In this document: positions 4,805 to 7,344 of the stretch, one piece after another
Layout of the letters: each line of letters opens with the position of its first letter
Position numbering within the stretch: the stretch's first letter is position 1
NCBI GenBank assembly: GCA_029865445.1
Contig: JAOUGY010000186.1
Location: 1 to 7,344 of the forward strand
Source of the DNA: Acidimicrobiia bacterium
Lineage (GTDB): Bacteria > Actinomycetota > Acidimicrobiia > Spongiisociales > ZC4RG35
Reading direction: 5' to 3'
DNA length: 7,344 nt
Program-made: the position numbers and the translations under genes
The notes under the pieces: model-generated
What the model was told of the DNA's origin: nothing
The model's database searches: none
Seen by the model: the letters and a program-made list of their open reading frames with translations, nothing else

Positions 4805-5218
4805 ATGTTGATGCCGAAGCGCGTGAAATACCGCAAGCCGCATCGCGGCCGCAGGTCGGGTGTCGCCAAAGGCGGCACGTCGGTCAACTTCGGCGAGTAC
4901 GGGATCCAGGCGACCGAAGCCGGGTGGATCACCTCTCGTCAGATCGAATCCGCCCGTATCGCCATCACCCGTACGATTCGCCGCGGCGGAAAGGTCTGGA
5001 TCACGATCTTCCCGCACAAGGCAGTCACCGCCAAGCCCGCCGAGACCCGTATGGGATCGGGCAAGGGCAACCCGGAGTTCTGGGTGGCAGTCGTGAAGCC
5101 CGGCCGAGTGATGTTCGAACTGGCAGGTGTGCCTGAGGACCTGGCACGCGAAGCCATGCGTCGGGCCGGCCACAAGCTGCCGGTGAAGACCCGATTTGTG
5201 ACCCGGGAGGACGCATGA
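4805..5218 (+). CDS. rplP: 50S ribosomal protein L16
   Basis: L16 organises the A-site region of the large subunit and contacts the tRNA elbow. The 137-residue protein is of normal length, with MLMPKRVKYRKPHRG, YGIQATEAGWITSRQIESAR (32-51), GGKVWITIFPHK and the loop RMGSGKGNPEFWVAVVKPGR (82-101). Arg82 aligns with E. coli Arg81, which is hydroxylated there by YcfD/RoxA. AGGAG at 4791-4795, inside the last rpsC codons, lies 9 bases before ATG 4805; a second in-frame ATG at 4811 is less likely because the MLMPKR start is widespread in the family. Gap to rpsC is 6 bp; it overlaps rpmC by 4 bp. Confidence 0.98.
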   Translation: MLMPKRVKYRKPHRGRRSGVAKGGTSVNFGEYGIQATEAGWITSRQIESARIAITRTIRRGGKVWITIFPHKAVTAKPAETRMGSGKGNPEFWVAVVKPGRVMFELAGVPEDLAREAMRRAGHKLPVKTRFVTREDA

Positions 5219-5439
5219 GCGCCGCAGACCTGCGAGAACTCGGCGTCGAGGAACTCGAGGCCAAGCTGGGTGAGGCGAAGGAGGAGCTGTTCAATCTGCG
5301 GTTCCAGCTCGCCACCAACCAGCTCGACAACACCGCCCGCCTCAAGGCGGTCAAGAAGGAAATCGCCCGCATCCAGACGGTGCTGAGGCAGCAGGAGATC
5401 GCGGCGTGGCGGGCCACGGCCGCCGGGAAGGACTCGTGA
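5215..5439 (+). CDS. rpmC: 50S ribosomal protein L29
   Basis: L29 is a small two-helix protein beside L23 at the tunnel exit. The 74-residue product has the family layout: ADLRELGVEELEAKLGEAKE, the signature ELFNLRFQLATNQLDNTARL (24-43), then a second helix AVKKEIARIQTVLRQQE. It ends in a short tail AAWRATAAGKDS. ATG 5215 overlaps the rplP stop (ATGA), and its own stop shares one base with rpsQ (TGATG at 5437-5441). The length is slightly above the E. coli protein (63 residues), as is usual in Actinomycetota. Confidence 0.97.
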   Translation: MSAADLRELGVEELEAKLGEAKEELFNLRFQLATNQLDNTARLKAVKKEIARIQTVLRQQEIAAWRATAAGKDS

Positions 5440-5696
5440 TGGAGGAGCGTACGCGACGCAAGGTGCGCGTGGGCATCGTGGTCTCCGATGGACGGGACAA
5501 GACGGTGACCGTCGAGGTTCCGTCCTCGTTCAAGCACCCGCGCTACGACAAGGTCGTAAGGCGATCCACGAAGTTCCACGCCCACGATGAGCAGAACGAA
5601 GCCCGCATGGGTGACACCGTGCGGATCATGGAGACGAGGCCCGTTTCCAAGCAGAAGCGTTGGCGGGTCGTTGAGATCGTGGAGCGGGCTCGATGA
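5439..5696 (+). CDS. rpsQ: 30S ribosomal protein S17
   Basis: S17 is an OB-fold primary 16S rRNA binder in the small-subunit body. The 85-residue product shows RKVRVGIVVSDGRDKTVTVEV (7-27), then HPRYDKVVRRSTKFHAHDE (33-51) and GDTVRIMETRPVSKQKRWRV, all family-typical. I chose ATG 5439, which shares a base with the rpmC stop and has GGGAAGGA at 5425-5432 upstream. GTG 5436 is an in-frame alternative adding one residue, and a start at 5406 would add 11 unconserved residues. In E. coli this gene ends the S10 operon, but here it overlaps rplN by 4 bp. Confidence 0.97.
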   Translation: MEERTRRKVRVGIVVSDGRDKTVTVEVPSSFKHPRYDKVVRRSTKFHAHDEQNEARMGDTVRIMETRPVSKQKRWRVVEIVERAR

Positions 5697-6061
5697 TCCA
5701 GCAGGAATCCCGACTTCGAGTCGCCGACAATTCGGGGGCGCGCGAGGTTCTGTGCATCCGGGTGCTGGGTGGATCCCGGCGCCGGTATGCCGGCGTCGGC
5801 GACGTCATCGTGGCGGCCGTGAAAGAGGCCACGCCGGGCGGCAACGTCAAGAAGGGCGAGGTCGTCAAGGCCGTGGTGGTGCGTACGGCCAAAGGCCGTC
5901 GCCGCCCCGACGGGACGTACATCCGTTTCGATGACAACGCCTGCGTCATCATCGACAACAATCAGCAGCCACGCGGGACCCGCATCTTCGGTCCTGTGGC
6001 CCGGGAACTCCGCGACAAGAGATTCATGAGGATCGTGTCGCTCGCCCCGGAGGTGATCTGA
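5693..6061 (+). CDS. rplN: 50S ribosomal protein L14
   Basis: L14 forms intersubunit bridges and is the binding site of the silencing factor RsfS. The 122-residue length is the family standard. Visible signatures are MIQQESRLRVADNSGAREVL (1-20), the internal KKGEVVKAVVVRT, and the C-terminal block DNNQQPRGTRIFGPVAREL (88-106) followed by FMRIVSLAPEVI. ATG 5693 overlaps the rpsQ stop (ATGA). The final codons GAG GTG ATC TGA carry the 10-base Shine-Dalgarno GGAGGTGATC for rplX at 6049-6058. In E. coli rplN starts a separate spc operon; no promoter-like gap exists here. Confidence 0.98.
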   Translation: MIQQESRLRVADNSGAREVLCIRVLGGSRRRYAGVGDVIVAAVKEATPGGNVKKGEVVKAVVVRTAKGRRRPDGTYIRFDDNACVIIDNNQQPRGTRIFGPVARELRDKRFMRIVSLAPEVI

Positions 6062-6063
6062 GC

Positions 6064-6378
6064 ATGGCTCGAATGAAACTGAAACAAGGTGACAAGGTGA
6101 TGGTGGTGGCCGGCAAGGACCGGGGCAAGGAATCGCGCATCGAGCGCGTGTTCCCGGCCGAAGGCAAGATCCTGGTCGAAGGTGTCAACACCGCCAAGAA
6201 GCACATGAAGACCAATCCGCAGCAGCCGAACTCGGGCGGAATCGTCGATCGGGACATGCCCATCGACGCCTCGAACGTCATGATCGTCTGCTCCAAGTGC
6301 GGCCCCACCCGGATCGGAGCTCGTTTCGATCAGAAGGGCAAGCACCGGATCTGCGTCAAGTGCGGAGGTGATTTGTGA
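6064..6378 (+). CDS. rplX: 50S ribosomal protein L24, zinc-ribbon form
   Basis: L24 is an assembly-initiator protein of the large subunit. The 104-residue product has the KOW motif near the N-terminus (GDKVMVVAGKDRGKESRIERV, about 9-29), then VEGVNTAKKHMKTN (38-51), and SGGIVDRDMPIDASNVM. The C-terminus carries two CxxC pairs, Cys76/Cys79 and Cys97/Cys100, which should bind zinc; many bacterial L24 proteins have lost these. ATG 6064 is 2 bp after the rplN stop and follows the very strong GGAGGTGATC; ATG 6073 is a less likely alternative. The rplX stop overlaps the rplE GTG start (GTGA). Confidence 0.97.
   Translation: MARMKLKQGDKVMVVAGKDRGKESRIERVFPAEGKILVEGVNTAKKHMKTNPQQPNSGGIVDRDMPIDASNVMIVCSKCGPTRIGARFDQKGKHRICVKCGGDL
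6364..6370 (+). promoter_or_regulatory. Ribosome binding site supporting the GTG start of rplE
   Basis: GGAGGTG at 6364-6370, continuing as GGAGGTGATT to 6373, lies in the last rplX codons and leaves 6 bases between GGAGG and GTG 6375. It supports GTG as the rplE start; the next in-frame ATG is deep inside the conserved part of L5. Confidence 0.8.
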
Positions 6379-6935
6379 ACGAACCGCGCCTGAAGATCAA
6401 GTACCGGGACGAAGTCGCGGCCAAGCTCAGAGACGACCTCGGTCTCGACAATGTGATGCGGATTCCCCGCATGACCAAGATCGTCGTCAACATGGGCGTG
6501 GGCGAGGCGGTCGGCGATCGCAAGCAGATCGAGTCTGCGGTCGGCGAGCTGTCGATCATCACCGGCCAGAAGCCTCGGGTGAACGCCGCCCGCAAGTCGA
6601 TCGCCGGATTCAAGGTCCGGGCCGGGATGCCCGTGGGTGCATCCGTGACGATGCGCGGAACGCGCATGTGGGAATTCTTCGATCGTCTTCTGTCGATCGC
6701 CATTCCCCGCATTCGAGACTTCCGAGGTTTGAACCCGAACGGGTTCGATGGCAACGGGAACTACTCGTTCGGAGTGACCGAGCAGTTGATCTTCCCCGAG
6801 ATCGACTTCGACAGTGTGATCGCCACCCGTGGCATGAACATCACCCTCTGCACCTCGGCCGAGAACGACGAGCATGCCAAGGCGCTGCTCGACGCCTTCG
6901 GGTTTCCCTTCCGCAAACAGGGCGCCCAGGTGTGA
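6375..6935 (+). CDS. rplE: 50S ribosomal protein L5
   Basis: L5 binds 5S rRNA in the central protuberance and contacts the P-site tRNA and S13. The 186-residue product matches family length. Signatures include PRMTKIVVNMGVGEA (30-44), GELSIITGQKPRVNAARKSI (57-76), RGTRMWEFFDRLLSIAIPRI (94-113) followed by RDFRG, and NYSFGVTEQLIFPEID (128-143). The start is GTG 6375, overlapping the rplX stop by 4 bp and preceded by GGAGGTG. A 15-bp gap follows before the S14 gene. No anomalies seen. Confidence 0.98.
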   Translation: MNEPRLKIKYRDEVAAKLRDDLGLDNVMRIPRMTKIVVNMGVGEAVGDRKQIESAVGELSIITGQKPRVNAARKSIAGFKVRAGMPVGASVTMRGTRMWEFFDRLLSIAIPRIRDFRGLNPNGFDGNGNYSFGVTEQLIFPEIDFDSVIATRGMNITLCTSAENDEHAKALLDAFGFPFRKQGAQV

Positions 6936-6950
6936 CCAGGAGAGTGTGAG

Positions 6951-7136
6951 ATGGCGAAGAAATCGATGATCGCAAAAGCGAACAGGAAGCCAAAGTTCAA
7001 GGTCCGTGGTTACAACCGCTGCAAGCGGTGTGGCCGTCCGCGCGCCTACCTTCGTGACTTCGGCATGTGCAGGATCTGCGTCCGCGAGCTGGCCAGCCGC
7101 GGAGAGCTTCCGGGTGTGAGAAAGGCGTCGTGGTAA
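6951..7136 (+). CDS. rpsZ: 30S ribosomal protein S14 type Z (zinc-binding)
   Basis: S14 is in the small-subunit head near the A and P sites. At 61 residues this is the short zinc form, with Cys24, Cys27, Cys40 and Cys43 in RCKRCGRPRAYLRDFGMC and RICVREL, ending in the invariant RKASW. The long zinc-free form has about 100 residues. Type Z is common in Firmicutes, Actinomycetota and Thermus. AGGAGAG at 6938-6944 lies upstream of ATG 6951. It sits between rplE and rpsH as in the standard spc order. The name rpsN is also used for this gene. Confidence 0.97.
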   Translation: MAKKSMIAKANRKPKFKVRGYNRCKRCGRPRAYLRDFGMCRICVRELASRGELPGVRKASW

Positions 7137-7138
7137 TC

Positions 7139-7344
7139 ATGATGACCGATCCCATTGCAGACATGCTGACACGGATCCGCAACGCCGTGGCCGTGGGTCA
7201 CGCCGAGGTGGTCATGCCTGCGTCGAAACAGAAGGAAGCGATCGCCAAGATCCTCGCCAACGAGGGTTTCATCGATCGATTCGAGGTGAAGGCTGGAGAC
7301 CCCGGGGCCGATCTGAAGGTCGTCCTCCGGTACGGCGAGCGCCG
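7139..7344 (+). CDS. rpsH: 30S ribosomal protein S8, N-terminal part (partial at right edge)
   Basis: S8 is a primary 16S rRNA binder in the body and in E. coli the translational repressor of the spc operon. The window holds about 68 codons, roughly half the protein. The peptide begins MMTDPIADMLTRIRNAVAV and continues through VMPASKQKEAIAKILANEGF, both characteristic. Two adjacent ATGs (7139 and 7142) are possible; I chose 7139, two bases after the rpsZ stop, because S8 proteins often begin with two extra residues before DPIADML, but 7142 is equally defensible. The only upstream purine tract is GAGAAAGG at 7118-7125, rather distant. The C-terminal half lies outside the window. Confidence 0.95.
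   Translation, partial: MMTDPIADMLTRIRNAVAVGHAEVVMPASKQKEAIAKILANEGFIDRFEVKAGDPGADLKVVLRYGER

Noticed and set aside
3644..5173. A 509-codon open frame on the minus strand opposite rpsC and rplP
   Set aside because: It is antisense to two certain ribosomal protein genes, arises from GC-rich third-position bias, and its peptide has low-complexity Leu/Asp/Gly/Arg composition with no recognisable domain.

Overview
The window is a stretch of bacterial chromosome carrying the 3' end of the EF-Tu gene followed by the S10-spc ribosomal protein gene cluster, all on the + strand. Gene order is tuf(3' end)-rpsJ-rplC-rplD-rplW-rplB-rpsS-rplV-rpsC-rplP-rpmC-rpsQ-rplN-rplX-rplE-rpsZ(rpsN type Z)-rpsH(5' end). 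The DNA is GC-rich. The L2 C-terminal signature (SGGRHPVSPWGKPEGRTR), the four-cysteine type Z S14, an extended S3 and GTG starts point to Actinomycetota. The 7-bp periodic intergenic repeats suggest to me a deep lineage such as Acidimicrobiia, but that is inference, not something the sequence proves.

Layout: positions 1-73 are the tuf end. Positions 74-220 are a 147-bp gap with a GC hairpin right after the tuf stop, heptamer repeats in opposite orientations on either side of a second hairpin, and a purine-rich stretch before rpsJ. Positions 221-529 are rpsJ. Positions 530-596 are a 67-bp gap with another run of 7-bp units. From 597 to the right edge the genes are almost gapless: junctions overlap by 1-8 bp or are separated by at most 15 bp. 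No internal promoter or terminator is evident, and the E. coli boundary between the S10 and spc operons (rpsQ/rplN) is here a 4-bp ATGA overlap. The set is probably one long transcript with translational coupling.

The genes work together as building blocks of both ribosomal subunits. L2, L3, L4, L22, L23 and L29 lie around the peptidyl transferase centre and exit tunnel. L5, L14, L16 and L24 are other large-subunit proteins. S3, S10, S14 and S19 are in the small-subunit head, and S8 and S17 are in the body.

This is core housekeeping DNA, and I found no new enzymatic or defence system. The points worth a second look are: (1) a roughly 140-residue charge-segregated tail on S3 built from two kinds of tandem peptide repeats; (2) 7-bp periodic repeats in the only two sizeable gaps, arranged as an inverted structure in the tuf-rpsJ leader; (3) four gene junctions where a long Shine-Dalgarno match is embedded in the last codons of the upstream gene; (4) a Leu replacing the usual second His of the L2 DHPH motif; and (5) an L3 lacking the glutamine methylated in E. 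coli.
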